Assembly (NCBI GenBank): GCA_000688775.2
Contig: CP007628.2
Coordinates: 1,178,001-1,242,000, forward strand
Source of the DNA: Streptococcus sp. VT 162
GTDB lineage: Bacteria > Bacillota > Bacilli > Lactobacillales > Streptococcaceae
DNA: 64,000 nt
Direction of reading: 5' to 3'
Positions within the stretch are counted from its first letter, which is position 1, and the number at the start of each line of letters is the position of its first letter. Both the position numbers and the translations under genes were made by a program. The notes beneath the pieces were generated by a model. The model had not been told where the DNA came from and did no database searches. It saw only the letters and a program-made list of their open reading frames with translations. Below are positions 49,838 to 60,808 of the stretch, one piece after another.

Positions 49838-50281
49838 TTATCCTACTTTTGCAGCCAATTCTTCTGCGAATTGTTCCAAACGTTCGATGTCTTCTTCTTC
49901 GGCAGAAAGGTCTACTTTAACACACTCTGAACCTTTTTCAGCTCCTGTCGCTACAAATACACGATCAAAGTCATCAACAGCCTTACAGAATTCGTCGTAG
50001 AAGGTATCTCCTGAACCGACTACTCCGTAGATTTTGCCATTCAAGTTGAGATCAGCTAGGTCTTCGTAGAAGTCCATCATCTCATCTGGCAATTCTCCAT
50101 CGCCATAAGTGTAAGTCGCAACGATCGCGATATCCGCTTCCAAGAAGTCTGAAGCGTCAACAGTCGTACATTCATCAACATCGACATCCAAGCCCAAGTC
50201 ACGCAATTTATCTGCTACAATATCTGCAATTTCTTCGGTATTACCGGTCATACTGGCAAATACAATTTTTGCTAATGCCAT
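49838..50281 (-). CDS. Flavodoxin
   Basis: 147 residues. FMN-binding SMTGNTEEIADIVADKL, TYTYGDGELPDEMMDFYEDL and GSGDTFYDEFCKAVDDF. Acidic electron carrier. Monocistronic with its own terminator; divergent from the DHH gene. Confidence 0.95.
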   Translation of the reverse strand: MALAKIVFASMTGNTEEIADIVADKLRDLGLDVDVDECTTVDASDFLEADIAIVATYTYGDGELPDEMMDFYEDLADLNLNGKIYGVVGSGDTFYDEFCKAVDDFDRVFVATGAEKGSECVKVDLSAEEEDIERLEQFAEELAAKVG

Positions 50282-50384
50282 ATCGTCCTCCTCAATTTAT
50301 CTTTCTCCATTATATCATATCTTTTTCATTTTAAAAATAAAAATTCTTGTGCTACAATGAAATGAGAAAGAATTGAGGTTATTT

Positions 50385-51329
50385 ATGGAAATTTGCCAGC
50401 AAATATTAGAGAAAATCAAAGAATACGATACCATTATCATTCACCGTCATATGAAACCAGATCCAGATGCCTTAGGGAGTCAGGTAGGTTTGAAAGCTCT
50501 TCTCACACACCATTTTCCAGAAAAGACTATCAAAGCGGTCGGTTATAACGAACCAACTCTAACCTGGATGGCGGAAATGGATACTGTCCAAGACAGTGAC
50601 TACCAAGGAGCTCTTGCTATTATTTGTGATACAGCGAATCGTCCTCGTATCGATGATAAACGCTACGAACAAGCTGCTTTCACCATCAAAATCGATCACC
50701 ATCCAAATGATGATATCTATGGTGACCTATCTTGGGTGGATACAAGTTCAAGCAGTGCCAGTGAGATGATTGCTTTATTTGCTCAAGAAAATCAGCTAGC
50801 TTTGTCTGGTGAAGCGGCACGACTTCTCTATGCAGGAATTGTCGGGGACACAGGGCGTTTTCTCTACCCGTCAACTAGTGCTCGTACCTTTAGAATAGCT
50901 GGCCAGCTCCGAGAAATTGATTTTGACTTTGCTGGATTGTCTCGTCAAATGGATACCATGAGCTTCAAGATTGCAAAATTGCAAGGCTTTGTCTATGATC
51001 ATTTGGAAGTTGATGAGAATGGAGCTGCACGCGTTCTGCTTACTCAAGACATCTTGGAAAAATATAAGGTTACGGATGCTGAAACAGCAGCGATTGTTGG
51101 GGCACCTGGCCGAATCGATACTGTTAAGGCTTGGGCTATCTTTGTTGAGCAAGCTGACGGCCACTTCCGTGTGCGAATGCGCAGTAAAATCACCCCTATC
51201 AATGAAATTGCCAAACGACACGACGGAGGAGGGCATCCATTAGCCAGTGGCGCCAATTCCTATAGTCTAGAAGAAAACGAACAAATATATAAAGAACTGA
51301 AAGAGGTTCTACAGATTCACCAAGGCTAA
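50385..51329 (+). CDS. DHH/DHHA1 phosphoesterase (Pde2/NrnA family)
   Basis: 314 residues from ATG 50385 (TTGAGG before it). RHMKPDPDALGSQVGLKALL (metal-binding), ICDTANRPRID, KIDHHPNDDIYGDLSWVDTS (DHH motif) and the C-terminal DHHA1 GGGHPLASGANS. Such proteins hydrolyse pApA, nano-RNA or pAp; the pneumococcal homologue at this gene position is a c-di-AMP pathway phosphodiesterase. Confidence 0.92.
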   Translation: MEICQQILEKIKEYDTIIIHRHMKPDPDALGSQVGLKALLTHHFPEKTIKAVGYNEPTLTWMAEMDTVQDSDYQGALAIICDTANRPRIDDKRYEQAAFTIKIDHHPNDDIYGDLSWVDTSSSSASEMIALFAQENQLALSGEAARLLYAGIVGDTGRFLYPSTSARTFRIAGQLREIDFDFAGLSRQMDTMSFKIAKLQGFVYDHLEVDENGAARVLLTQDILEKYKVTDAETAAIVGAPGRIDTVKAWAIFVEQADGHFRVRMRSKITPINEIAKRHDGGGHPLASGANSYSLEENEQIYKELKEVLQIHQG

Positions 51330-51354
51330 GAAAAAATTTTCTTGGCCTTTTATA
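51325..51354 (+). terminator. Terminator after the DHH gene
   Basis: AAGGCTAAGAAAA / TTTTCTTGGCCTT hairpin followed by TTTA. Confidence 0.6.
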
Positions 51355-51436
51355 TGCTAGATTCTTAAAATATACGGTTTCTTTGTACCTCAGTTTATGG
51401 TATAATAAATCAAACTGAATAAAAGGAGACTTAATA

Positions 51437-52306
51437 ATGGAAAAAAATCGTTTGTTTATCCTCATTTCTGCTGGAGTAGCCATCCTTGGTTCACTCTTGC
51501 CATGGGCTAGTTTAAATGCAGGTTCTTTTGGATCCTATAGCGTGAATGGTTACCAAGGTGATGGTTGGTTTGTCATTATCGCGGCTATTGTGTCTATTGT
51601 TCTTGCGTGCTTGAATAATATGAATAAAGCAATGCCTAAAGGGTTCTCAATTGGTGTCATTGTTGCGGGTGCAATTGCAACTCTCGTTACACTAAATAGT
51701 CTCTTTAATGTAAATAAGTACATGTCTAACTTTGGTGGATATGGCATTTCAATCGGCTTTGGTTTGATTTTAGCCATTCTTGCTAGCATTGCACTAGTTG
51801 TAACTGGTCTCTTGGCAATGTCAGGTGGTAAAATTACAAAAGAGTCATTTACTGAATTAGCTGAATCTGGTAAAGATTTTGCTCAAACTGTCGGACGTGT
51901 AACAAGCTCTACCGTTAAAACTGCAGTCGAAGAAATCAAAAAAGAATCCCAAGAACGTAAAAAAGAAGAAACTACAGCTGATAAAACAGAGACAGCTAAA
52001 GAGGAAACCGAGCAAAAAGAAGAAGCTAAGGAACCAGCTAATGTGGAAGCTGAATCAGCAGCAGAAAACGCAGAACCAGTAAAAGAAGAAACTACTGAAT
52101 CTGAATCTGAAACAAAAACAGAAGCTGAGCCAGTAGCCGAACCAACAGAAACAGAGGCTGAAGCTGAAACTGTAACAGAATCAACAGAAACAGAACCTAC
52201 TAAAACTGAAAAAGAGGCTAAATCAGCAGAAGAAAACGCAGAACCAGTAAAAGAAACAGAAGTAAAAAATCAACAAGAAGAAAAAGCTCCAAATCAAGAG
52301 AACTAA
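51437..52306 (+). CDS. Membrane protein with repetitive acidic tail
   Basis: 289 residues. Four hydrophobic segments in the first 135 residues (LFILISAGVAILGSLLPWAS; WFVIIAAIVSIVLACLNNMN; FSIGVIVAGAIATLVTLNSL; IGFGLILAILASIALVVTGL). The C-terminal 130 residues are Glu/Thr/Lys-rich low complexity with TETE and AENAEPVKE repeats. No known family. AAAGGAG precedes ATG. Lies between the DHH gene and rpmE2. Confidence 0.75.
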   Translation: MEKNRLFILISAGVAILGSLLPWASLNAGSFGSYSVNGYQGDGWFVIIAAIVSIVLACLNNMNKAMPKGFSIGVIVAGAIATLVTLNSLFNVNKYMSNFGGYGISIGFGLILAILASIALVVTGLLAMSGGKITKESFTELAESGKDFAQTVGRVTSSTVKTAVEEIKKESQERKKEETTADKTETAKEETEQKEEAKEPANVEAESAAENAEPVKEETTESESETKTEAEPVAEPTETEAEAETVTESTETEPTKTEKEAKSAEENAEPVKETEVKNQQEEKAPNQEN

Positions 52307-52320
52307 TCATTCTTCTACCC

Positions 52321-52351
52321 TCACTCCAGTAAACACTGGAGTGATTTTTTA
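52321..52351 (+). terminator. Terminator after the acidic-tail membrane protein
   Basis: CACTCCAGT-AAAC-ACTGGAGTG stem plus TTTTTT. Confidence 0.85.
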
Positions 52352-52469
52352 TCAAGATTTTTAATAAAATCAGGGAAAAGACTTGCCAAACTTATCAGAA
52401 TCTGATAGACTAGTAAGGTAACAATCTATGGCTCGCAAAGAGACCATGGCAGAAAGGAAATATTGCAAA

Positions 52470-52712
52470 ATGAAAAAAGATATCCATCCAGAATATCGCC
52501 CAGTTGTCTTCATGGACACAACTACTGGTTACAAATTCCTTAGCGGTTCAACAAAACGCTCTAACGAAACTGTTGAGTTCGAAGGCGAAACTTACCCATT
52601 GATCCGTGTGGAAATTTCATCAGACTCACACCCATTCTACACTGGACGTCAAAAGTTCACTCAAGCAGATGGACGCGTGGATCGTTTCAACAAAAAATAC
52701 GGTCTCAAATAA
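52470..52712 (+). CDS. rpmE2: 50S ribosomal protein L31 type B
   Basis: 80 residues from ATG 52470, the conserved start [20 protein letters not shown], with AGAAAGGA before it (an ATG 42 bases upstream is rejected). The CxxC zinc motif of type A L31 is absent, so it is the zinc-free type [15 protein letters not shown] end typical. Confidence 0.96.
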   Translation: MKKDIHPEYRPVVFMDTTTGYKFLSGSTKRSNETVEFEGETYPLIRVEISSDSHPFYTGRQKFTQADGRVDRFNKKYGLK

Positions 52713-52717
52713 TGATA

Positions 52718-52750
52718 AAAAAGAACAGTTACCACTGTTCTTTTTTTGTA
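52718..52750 (+). terminator. Terminator after rpmE2
   Basis: AAAAGAACAGT-TACC-ACTGTTCTTTT hairpin with T run. Confidence 0.85.
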
Positions 52751-52829
52751 CTTCTTTTTATGAACCAATCACTACTACTTTCTATGTTGTCAACCTTCAC
52801 GCTGACACTATAATTGATTTCAAACGAGT

Positions 52830-54164
52830 TTAAAAAATATCGAAAAGAAGCTTGATATTGAGAATGGTCAAGATGATTGAAACTGCGTAACCTAGGATTG
52901 TATTCCACTTGGCATTGGTGAATTCTCCCATCAGTGACTTCTTAGAGGTCAGATAAATTAAGGGGAAGATTGAAAACGGAAGAGCGATTGACAGAAAAAC
53001 CTGTGAATAGACCAATAACTGATCCAAGGTTTTTTCTTGATGTCCAAACAAGACGGCGACTATAATCACAGGTAGCAAGGCAAAAATACGGGTACCGATA
53101 CGAATAATCCACTGAGGCAATTTCAGATGCAAGAAACCTTCCATGACAATCTGTCCTGTTAAAGTACCTGTAATGGTCGAATTTTGTCCACTTGCTAAGA
53201 GGGCTAGGGCAAATAAAGTTGACAGAGTTGAGCTGGCTATCGCTCCTGCTATTGTCGAATCCTGTAAAGCATTGTACATTTGGGAGAATGCCGAAATTTC
53301 AGATGCATGACCAAAAAAGAGAGATGCCCCTAAAATAAGAAGCAAGGAATTGACAATAAAGGCTAGGGACAACTGAAGATTTGAATCCCAGGTCATAAAA
53401 CGCACAGCTTTTCGAACATCCTTCTTATCTTTGTGATTGATTTTCCTTGTTTGGGATAGGGATGAATGAAGATAGAGATTATGGGGCATGACTGTCGCTC
53501 CCACAATTCCTAGAGCCAAGGTTAATTGGCTTTCATGACCTGGTAACGGTGTTTCAAATAAAGTTGAAGTCGGTAAATAACCACCAAAGATACCCTGAAT
53601 ACTTGGATTGGATAAAGCTACCAGATAGGTAAAGATGGCTAATATGGTTAAAATAAGGGTCGTAACAATGGCTTCAATTTTTTTGAAGCCAAATTTCATC
53701 AACAACAACAAAAGAAATACATCTAAAACGGTTAAGAGGATAGCGACCATAATTGGTATTTTAAATAAAAGATTTAAGGCAATCGCTGAGCCTAGAACCT
53801 CGGCTAAGTCGGTCGCCATTAAAGCTAATTCTAAAATCACCCATAAACTATAGCGAAGCCATTTGGGAGCATGATGAGCTGTTGCCTGTGCTAGGTCCAT
53901 CCTAGTCACGATACCGAGCTTTCCAGCCATCTGTTGTAACTGCATAGCAATGATGGATGAAATCAAAATAACAAATAAGAGACTATATTTGTAGGAAGCA
54001 CCACCAACCACACTGGTAATCCAGTTTCCAGGATCCATATAACCAACTGCTACAAGAGCGCCAGGTCCTAAAAATGCTTTTAGATTTTGCCAAAAATGAT
54101 TGTTATTGGGAGTTTCAATAGATTGGTTGATCTCAGAAAGAGAGACTTTTTTGTAAGAAGACAT
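52830..54164 (-). CDS. mntH: Nramp-type Mn/Fe transporter
   Basis: 444 residues, about eleven membrane helices. Helix 1 motif YMDPGNWITSVVGGASYKYS (DPGN metal site) and helix 6 motif TVMPHNLYLHSSLSQTRK (MPHN metal site) establish Nramp. It imports Mn(II) and other divalent ions with protons. Monocistronic; own promoter. Confidence 0.94.
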   Translation of the reverse strand: MSSYKKVSLSEINQSIETPNNNHFWQNLKAFLGPGALVAVGYMDPGNWITSVVGGASYKYSLLFVILISSIIAMQLQQMAGKLGIVTRMDLAQATAHHAPKWLRYSLWVILELALMATDLAEVLGSAIALNLLFKIPIMVAILLTVLDVFLLLLLMKFGFKKIEAIVTTLILTILAIFTYLVALSNPSIQGIFGGYLPTSTLFETPLPGHESQLTLALGIVGATVMPHNLYLHSSLSQTRKINHKDKKDVRKAVRFMTWDSNLQLSLAFIVNSLLLILGASLFFGHASEISAFSQMYNALQDSTIAGAIASSTLSTLFALALLASGQNSTITGTLTGQIVMEGFLHLKLPQWIIRIGTRIFALLPVIIVAVLFGHQEKTLDQLLVYSQVFLSIALPFSIFPLIYLTSKKSLMGEFTNAKWNTILGYAVSIILTILNIKLLFDIF

Positions 54165-54259
54165 CGGAATTTTACACTTTCTAATCTGTCTTTACTTATT
54201 TTCTTAATGGGATTTTTGAAAATATCATGAAAATAGTTTCCTATTTCCAATTCTCCCTT

Positions 54260-54288
54260 ATTATATCACAATTTAGAATGATTCTTAA
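54260..54288 (-). promoter_or_regulatory. Promoter of mntH
   Basis: Minus strand TTAAGA (54283-54288), 17-base spacer, TATAAT (54260-54265). The coding start is 96 bases downstream, leaving a leader with a short GGAAATAG...CTATTTTC hairpin. Confidence 0.55.
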
Positions 54289-54327
54289 GGAAAGAATGAT
54301 AGTTCAAATAAGCAATATCTGTATTGC

Positions 54328-54358
54328 AAAAGCCAGCGTTTTCTGACGCTGGCTTTAA
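54328..54358 (-). terminator. Terminator at the end of the pyrimidine operon
   Basis: AAAGCCAGCG-TTTTCTGA-CGCTGGCTTT hairpin after carB. Confidence 0.85.
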
Positions 54359-54380
54359 AACTGCGAATATTCTTTCTCAA

Positions 54381-57300
54381 CTAGATCGCTTCTGTGACAA
54401 AACTACGGCTTTCTAGCACCTTGAGCATGGCATTAGCTGTATCTAGAGCTGTAAAGAGTGGTACACCGTGTTCAATGGCTGAACGACGGATTTGCTCACC
54501 ATCTTCGTCAGCAGTTCGTTTGGTTCCGACAGTATTAATGATCGCTTGAATTTTCCCTTTGCGGACAAAGCTTGGGATATCTTGTTCATCGTCACCAATC
54601 TTACCAACAGGTTGAGCTTGAAGTCCATGACTAGCAAAGAAGGCTGCTGTCCCTTCTGTCGCAAGGATACCATAACCGATATTTTGGAAACGACGAGCCA
54701 AGTCCAAGGCTTCATCTTTGGCATCATCAGCGATGGTAAAGACCACATTCCCAAAGGTTGGCAAGTGTAGGTAAGAAGCTTCAAAAGCCTTGTAGAGAGC
54801 TTTTTCCAAAGTAGTATCAGAACCCATAACTTCCCCTGTTGACTTCATTTCAGGACCGAGCAAGCTATCTACCTTAGCTAGTTTCGTAAAGGAGAAGACT
54901 GGTGCTTTGATATGAACGCGAGTACTTTCAGGATAAAGTCCATCTTGGTAGCCAAGTTCTTCAAGACTTTGCCCAAGAATGAGCTTAGTCGCTACCTGAG
55001 CCATAGGGATATTGGTTACTTTTGAAAGGAATGGAACTGTACGGCTGGCACGTGGATTAACCTCAATAACGTAGACTTTTTCATTCTTGATAACAAACTG
55101 GATGTTCATCATGCCAAGGCAGTTAAGACCGATTGCTAGGCGTTTGGTGTAGTCTGCGATGGTTTCCTGAACCTTTTGCGACAAGGTTTGTGGTGGGTAA
55201 ACGGCCATTGAGTCACCTGAGTGGACACCAGCACGTTCGATGTGCTCCATGATACCAGGGATGAGAACATTTTCTCCGTCTGAAATGGCATCAACTTCAC
55301 ACTCTTGCCCAACGATGTAAGAGTCCACAAGAACTGGGTGGTCTGGACTAGCCTTAACAGCAGTACGCATGTAAGAACGGAGGTCCTCTTCGTTTTCAAC
55401 GATTTCCATGGCACGTCCACCCAAGACATAAGATGGGCGAACGAGGACTGGAAAACCAATCTTACGAGCAGCAAGCACTGCTTCTTCTTCATTGGTTGCT
55501 GTTTGACCTGGTGGTTGCGGAATATCCAAGTCTTTGAGGGCTTGTTCGAAGAGGTCACGGTCTTCGGCACGGTCTAGGTCAGCAACCTGTGTGCCAAGGA
55601 TGGTCACACCTGCTTTTGCCAAAGGTTCCGCAAGGTTAATGGCTGTTTGACCACCGAACTGAACGATGACTCCTTTTGGTTGTTCCAAATCAATGACATT
55701 CATCACATCTTCAAATGTCAATGGTTCAAAGTAGAGTTTATCAGATACAGAGAAGTCGGTTGAAACTGTCTCTGGGTTTGAGTTCATGATGATGGCTTCG
55801 TAGCCAGCAGCCTGAATCGCCTTAACAGAGTGAACAGTTGCATAGTCGAATTCAACCCCTTGACCGATACGGATTGGACCTGAACCTAGGACAAGGACAG
55901 ATTCCTTATCAGACTTGATAGACTCATTTTCCCATCCATATGTTGAATAGAAGTATGGTGTTTCAGAGTCAAACTCCGCTGCACAGGTATCGACCATCTT
56001 ATAGACTGGAACAATCTTGTTTTCCAAACGTAGTTGGCGAACTTGGTCAGCTGTCGTTTTCCAGAGTTCCGCAATCTTACGGTCTGAAAATCCATTGAGT
56101 TTAGCAGTTTTCAAGACTTCTAGATCTTGTGGATGGGCACCCAATTCTTGCTCAATTTCAAAGATGTGCAAAAGTTTATCCAGATAGAAGATATCAATCT
56201 TAGTCAATTCAGCAATTTCTTCTGGAGTGTAACCACGGCGAATTGCCTCTGATACGTAGAAGAGACGATCATCTTGAGCCTTGACAACTTTTTCAATCAA
56301 GGCATCATCAGAAACAGATGCAAGTTCAGGCATTTCATTGTGGTGAACGCCAATTTCAAGAGAGCGACATGCCTTGAGAAGTGATTCCTCGATGTTCCGA
56401 CCGATGGCCATGACTTCTCCAGTCGCCTTCATCTGAGTACCAAGACGACGCTCACCTTTTTCAAACTTGTCAAATGGGAAACGTGGAATTTTCGCAACCA
56501 CGTAGTCAAGGGCTGGCTCAAACATGGCATAGGTTGAACCTGTAACTGGGTTGATAACCTCATCCAAGGTCAAACCAACGGCAATCTTGGCAGCCAATTT
56601 GGCAATCGGATAACCCGTCGCCTTAGAAGCAAGGGCTGACGAACGCGATACACGAGGGTTTACTTCGATAACATAGTACTTGAAGCTATGTGGATCAAGG
56701 GCCAGCTGAACGTTACAGCCACCTTCAATCTTGAGGGCACGAATAATGCTCAAGCTCGCGTCACGTAGCATTTGGTTTTCATAGTCGGACATGGTTTGAG
56801 CAGGTGCAAATACAATGGAATCCCCTGTGTGAATTCCAACTGGGTCAAAGTTTTCCATGTTACAAACAACCAAAGCATTATCAGCTGAATCGCGCATGAC
56901 TTCGTACTCGATTTCCTTGAAACCTGCGATTGAACGTTCAATCAAACATTGGGTAACAGGTGACAGTTTCAACCCATTTTCAGCTATTTCACGAAGTTCT
57001 TCCTCGTTGGCACACATACCACCACCAGTACCACCTAGGGTAAAGGCTGGACGAACGATAACAGGGTAGCCGATTGATGCCGCAAAGGCAACTGCTTCTT
57101 CAACTGTATTGACAATTTCAGATTCTGGAATTGGTTGCTCAAGCTCTTCCATCAATTGTTTAAAGAGGTCACGGTCCTCTGCTTGGTCAATGGCAGACAA
57201 TTTAGTTCCCAGTAGTTCGACACCCAATTCATCTAGAATGCCATTTTTAGACAATTCCATGGCCATATTGAGCCCTGTTTGACCACCAAGAGTTGGAAGC

Positions 57301-57557
57301 AAAGCATCTGGACGTTCCTTACGGAGAATACGAGTTACAAACTCAAGTGTGATTGGCTCGATGTAGACCTTGTCCGCAATCTCCTTGTCCGTCATGATGG
57401 TGGCAGGGTTTGAGTTCACCAAGACAACTTCATAACCTTCCTCTTTCAAAGACAAGCAGGCCTGGGTCCCCGCATAGTCAAACTCAGCAGCCTGACCAAT
57501 AATAATCGGACCAGAACCAATCACCATAATTTTTTGAATATCAGTACGTTTAGGCAT
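54381..57557 (-). CDS. carB: Carbamoyl-phosphate synthase large subunit
   Basis: 1058 residues, intact. Two homologous ATP-grasp halves ([20 protein letters not shown] and [20 protein letters not shown]), the oligomerisation domain between, and a C-terminal allosteric MGS-like domain. With CarA it makes carbamoyl phosphate for pyrimidines and arginine. Last gene of the pyrR-pyrB-carA-carB operon, after an unusual 448-base gap. Confidence 0.97.
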   Translation of the reverse strand: MPKRTDIQKIMVIGSGPIIIGQAAEFDYAGTQACLSLKEEGYEVVLVNSNPATIMTDKEIADKVYIEPITLEFVTRILRKERPDALLPTLGGQTGLNMAMELSKNGILDELGVELLGTKLSAIDQAEDRDLFKQLMEELEQPIPESEIVNTVEEAVAFAASIGYPVIVRPAFTLGGTGGGMCANEEELREIAENGLKLSPVTQCLIERSIAGFKEIEYEVMRDSADNALVVCNMENFDPVGIHTGDSIVFAPAQTMSDYENQMLRDASLSIIRALKIEGGCNVQLALDPHSFKYYVIEVNPRVSRSSALASKATGYPIAKLAAKIAVGLTLDEVINPVTGSTYAMFEPALDYVVAKIPRFPFDKFEKGERRLGTQMKATGEVMAIGRNIEESLLKACRSLEIGVHHNEMPELASVSDDALIEKVVKAQDDRLFYVSEAIRRGYTPEEIAELTKIDIFYLDKLLHIFEIEQELGAHPQDLEVLKTAKLNGFSDRKIAELWKTTADQVRQLRLENKIVPVYKMVDTCAAEFDSETPYFYSTYGWENESIKSDKESVLVLGSGPIRIGQGVEFDYATVHSVKAIQAAGYEAIIMNSNPETVSTDFSVSDKLYFEPLTFEDVMNVIDLEQPKGVIVQFGGQTAINLAEPLAKAGVTILGTQVADLDRAEDRDLFEQALKDLDIPQPPGQTATNEEEAVLAARKIGFPVLVRPSYVLGGRAMEIVENEEDLRSYMRTAVKASPDHPVLVDSYIVGQECEVDAISDGENVLIPGIMEHIERAGVHSGDSMAVYPPQTLSQKVQETIADYTKRLAIGLNCLGMMNIQFVIKNEKVYVIEVNPRASRTVPFLSKVTNIPMAQVATKLILGQSLEELGYQDGLYPESTRVHIKAPVFSFTKLAKVDSLLGPEMKSTGEVMGSDTTLEKALYKAFEASYLHLPTFGNVVFTIADDAKDEALDLARRFQNIGYGILATEGTAAFFASHGLQAQPVGKIGDDEQDIPSFVRKGKIQAIINTVGTKRTADEDGEQIRRSAIEHGVPLFTALDTANAMLKVLESRSFVTEAI

Positions 57558-58005
57558 TTATAAGATATTAAGGGCGTCAAGCGGACAAAGCTAAAATAGG
57601 AGTTATGACGAAGAACTGTCAGTTCTAGGAATAACTATCTTTTTAGCACCGTCCGTAGCCCGTATTCAGTTCAGCAAATACGGACCACCCTTCTCCTTTC
57701 TATTTGGCAACTCTCGGGTTGCCATTAAATAAATTCTCCGACGATTTTTTAGAGAAACGATATTTTTCGATAAAAAATCTAGTGCAGGGAGTTTTTAGTT
57801 CGCCCAATAGCGACTAAAAGAAACGACCTGCCTTTCTATTCGGCAACTCTCAGGTTGCCATTAAATAAGATGCAAAGGACGAATAGAAAGCGATTGAATT
57901 TTAGGAAACCAAGGAAGGATTGACAATCCAGGTTGGTTTCTCTAAATTCCGAGCTTTCCGTTCGTGTTCAGTTACATAAATTCTCTAACGAGCTTTTACT
58001 CGTTC
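57558..58005 (-). other. Long structured gap between carA and carB
   Basis: 448 bases without a convincing gene. It contains two copies of a 33-base segment (57700-57732 and 57834-57866; GGCAACTCTCGGGTTGCC in the first, one base different in the second) that each form a GGCAAC/GTTGCC hairpin. Another stem GAAACCA...TGGTTTC lies at about 57905-57940. It may be a regulatory RNA or a duplicated repeat element within the operon. Confidence 0.5.
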
Positions 58006-59085
58006 TTAGTTTGTTTGTTTAAAAGCTTCCATCATCTCGATAAACTCGTCAAATAGGTAGCTTGCGTCGTGTGGACCAGGGGCTGCATCTGGGTGGAATT
58101 GCACGGAAAAACCTGGTTGGTATCTGTGACGTACACCTTCAACTGATTTGTCATTGATTTCTTCGTGGGTGATGATCAAATGCTCTGGCAAGTCCTCACG
58201 ACTGACTGCATAACCATGGTTTTGGCTGGTAAAGTCTACACGTCCTGTTGCAATCTCACGTACCGCGTGGTTAAATCCACGGTGACCAAACTTCATCTTG
58301 TAGGTCTTAGCCCCGTTTGCCATAGCAAAGAGTTGGTGTCCCATACAAATTCCGAAGATTGGAATTTTTCCTTGCACACCACGAATCATGTCCAGTGCTT
58401 CTGGAACGTCTTCTGGGTTACCTGGACCATTTGACAACATAACTCCATCAGGATTTAGGTGGAGAATTTCTTCTGCCGTTGTTGAATAAGGAACAACCGT
58501 CACGTTACAGTTACGCTTAGAAAGTTCACGTAAGATTGAGTGCTTGAGACCAAAGTCTACTAAGACCACACTCAAACCAACTCCAGGAGCCGGATAGGAA
58601 GTTTTAGTAGAAACCTGCTTGATATTGTCTGTCGGCAAGACTGTTGCTTGCAGCTGGTCCGTCACATGGTCCATACTGTCTCCAACATGGGTCAAGGTTG
58701 CACGCATAGTGCCATGCTTACGGATAATCTTAGTGAGGGCACGCGTATCAATCCCTGAAATACCCGGAATTTTCTTGGCTTTCAAAAACTCATCCAGCGT
58801 CATTTGGTTGCGCCAGTTGCTAGCTCGACGTGCCTCTTCGAAAACGACCACTCCCTTACAAGTTGGAATGATGGATTCATAATCATCACGGTTAATTCCA
58901 TAGTTTCCCACCAAAGGATAAGTAAAGGTTAAGATTTGTCCATTATAAGACTGGTCTGTAATGGATTCTTGATAGCCGGTCATCCCTGTGTTAAAGACGA
59001 TTTCGCCTGTTACATCAATATCTGCTCCGAAGGCCTTGCCTTCAAAAACTGTGCCATCTTCTAATACTAGAAGTCTTTTTGTCAT
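58006..59085 (-). CDS. carA: Carbamoyl-phosphate synthase small subunit (glutaminase)
   Basis: 359 residues. N-terminal CPSase domain ([20 protein letters not shown]) and C-terminal class I amidotransferase: nucleophile Cys in [16 protein letters not shown], His in [17 protein letters not shown]. The residue after HP is Asp in place of the usual Glu. It hydrolyses glutamine to supply ammonia to CarB. Confidence 0.97.
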   Translation of the reverse strand: MTKRLLVLEDGTVFEGKAFGADIDVTGEIVFNTGMTGYQESITDQSYNGQILTFTYPLVGNYGINRDDYESIIPTCKGVVVFEEARRASNWRNQMTLDEFLKAKKIPGISGIDTRALTKIIRKHGTMRATLTHVGDSMDHVTDQLQATVLPTDNIKQVSTKTSYPAPGVGLSVVLVDFGLKHSILRELSKRNCNVTVVPYSTTAEEILHLNPDGVMLSNGPGNPEDVPEALDMIRGVQGKIPIFGICMGHQLFAMANGAKTYKMKFGHRGFNHAVREIATGRVDFTSQNHGYAVSREDLPEHLIITHEEINDKSVEGVRHRYQPGFSVQFHPDAAPGPHDASYLFDEFIEMMEAFKQTN

Positions 59086-59119
59086 ATTTTCACCTCTCGT
59101 GGACGCTCACTGGCGTCTT

Positions 59120-60058
59120 TTAACGTCTTGTGTTTTCATTGGCGTTTCTACTCGCCAATACGGATTCTAAGATTGCCATTCGAACAAAGACACCGTTGGT
59201 CATTTGTTGGACAATGCGTGATTTTGGCGCTTCAACCAAGTGGTCAGCAATTTCCACATCTCGATTAACTGGAGCAGGATGCATAATAATGGCTTCTTCT
59301 TTTAAGCGATTATAGCGCTCTTGGTTCAAACCGTGTTGAGCATGGTAGTCTTCTTTTGAAAAGACCGCTCCACTTCCATGGCGTTCATGTTGAACTCGGA
59401 GTAACATCAGAACATCCACCTGATCAACAATCTCATCAATAGTTACAAACTGTCCATAGTCCGCAAATTCTTGACTTCTCCATTCCTCAGGTCCTGCAAA
59501 GTATAGTTCAGCTCCCAAGCGTTTCAAAATCTGCATATTGGACTTGGCAACACGTGAGTGGTCCAAGTCGCCTGCAATAGCAACCTTGAGACCCTCAAAG
59601 TGCCCAAATTCCTCATAAATGGTCATCAAATCAAGCAAGCTCTGGCTAGGATGTTGACCTGAGCCATCACCACCATTGATAATGGAAGTCGTAATCGACG
59701 GACTCGCAATCAACTCTCTGTAATAGTCAACCTCTGGGTGGCGAATCACACAGACATCCACTCCTAGAGCAGATAGGGTCAAGATGGTATCATACAGTGT
59801 CTCACCCTTATTGACCGAACTAGTCTTCACATCAAAGTCCAGTCGCTCCAATCCTAGCTTAATCTCTGCCACTTCAAAGGACTTATGTGTTCGTGTAGAA
59901 TCCTCAAAGAAGAGATTCGATACGATAGGTTTGTTCTCGTAGGGAAGTTGGGCTCCATTTTTAAACTCAATCCCTCGTTTGATCAATTTCATCACTTGAT
60001 CAACTGTAAGATCTTCCATGGACACCACATGGTTCAATACTTGTTGATTTTCTGACAT
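59120..60058 (-). CDS. pyrB: Aspartate carbamoyltransferase catalytic subunit
   Basis: 312 residues. Carbamoyl-phosphate motif [20 protein letters not shown], then [20 protein letters not shown] and the aspartate-binding end ([20 protein letters not shown]). Catalyses the committed step of pyrimidine synthesis. GAAGGAG precedes the ATG. 34 bases before carA. Confidence 0.97.
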   Translation of the reverse strand: MSENQQVLNHVVSMEDLTVDQVMKLIKRGIEFKNGAQLPYENKPIVSNLFFEDSTRTHKSFEVAEIKLGLERLDFDVKTSSVNKGETLYDTILTLSALGVDVCVIRHPEVDYYRELIASPSITTSIINGGDGSGQHPSQSLLDLMTIYEEFGHFEGLKVAIAGDLDHSRVAKSNMQILKRLGAELYFAGPEEWRSQEFADYGQFVTIDEIVDQVDVLMLLRVQHERHGSGAVFSKEDYHAQHGLNQERYNRLKEEAIIMHPAPVNRDVEIADHLVEAPKSRIVQQMTNGVFVRMAILESVLASRNANENTRR

Positions 60059-60076
60059 GGCTACTCCTTCAGCTTT

Positions 60077-60598
60077 CTAAGCTTCTTCAGTAATCAGAAC
60101 TCTGTCTTGGCCATCAAGTTCTGTCATCTCTACGATGATTTCTTCAGAACGACTGGTTGGGATATTTTTCCCAACGTAATCTGGACGGATAGGCAATTCT
60201 CTATGTCCACGGTCAACTAGCACCGCAAGACTCACGCGCGCAGGACGACCATGGCCGACAATGTTATCAATAGCGGCGCGGATGGTACGGCCTGTATAGA
60301 GTACATCATCCACCAAGATAACTTCACGGTCTGTCACATCAACAGAAATCAAAGAAGTATCTTCTCCGCTTTTAACATCATCACGGAAAGGTTTGGTGTC
60401 CAATTCCACAACAGGAACAGTGATGTTTTCCAACTGCTCCAAGCGTTCTTTGATACGATGAGCGATGAAAACACCACGCGTTTTTATCCCAGCTAGGATA
60501 ATTTTATTCAAATCTTTATTGCGCTCGATAATCTCATAAGTAATTCGCGTAATCGCTCGTTTGACAGTCAATTCGTCTACAACTTCTTTTGTCTTCAT
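60077..60598 (-). CDS. pyrR: PyrR bifunctional attenuator/uracil phosphoribosyltransferase
   Basis: 173 residues from the ATG at 60598, the conserved start [20 protein letters not shown], behind TGGAGG (an upstream in-frame ATG at 60688 runs through the attenuator and is rejected). PRPP motif [19 protein letters not shown]. It binds pyr leader RNA in the presence of UMP and causes termination. First gene of the operon. Confidence 0.96.
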   Translation of the reverse strand: MKTKEVVDELTVKRAITRITYEIIERNKDLNKIILAGIKTRGVFIAHRIKERLEQLENITVPVVELDTKPFRDDVKSGEDTSLISVDVTDREVILVDDVLYTGRTIRAAIDNIVGHGRPARVSLAVLVDRGHRELPIRPDYVGKNIPTSRSEEIIVEMTELDGQDRVLITEEA

Positions 60599-60616
60599 GA
60601 CAAACCTCCAAAAAGA

Positions 60617-60785
60617 AAAGTCTCCTTCTACAAGGAGACTTGAAATGTATAGCCAAGCGAGCCCTACTGTAAACAGTATAGACTTCACCCTTCTACTTTA
60701 TCGCGCTCCTTGCCTGCCTCACGGGACAGGTTTAAAGGACTATTTAGTTATCATTTACTATAGCACAAAGCACCCTTAAAATCAA
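60617..60785 (-). promoter_or_regulatory. pyr operon promoter and PyrR attenuator
   Basis: Minus strand: TTGATT (60780-60785), 17 bases, TATAGT (60757-60762), then the leader. It contains the PyrR anti-antiterminator element (GTCCCGTGAGGCAGGCAAGG, matching the consensus loop CCnGnGAGG) and a terminator AAGTCTCCTTGTAGAAGGAG with T run at 60617-60642. UMP-bound PyrR favours termination before pyrR. Confidence 0.85.
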
Positions 60786-60808
60786 GCAAAAACTTTTTCA
60801 GAGTCCAC

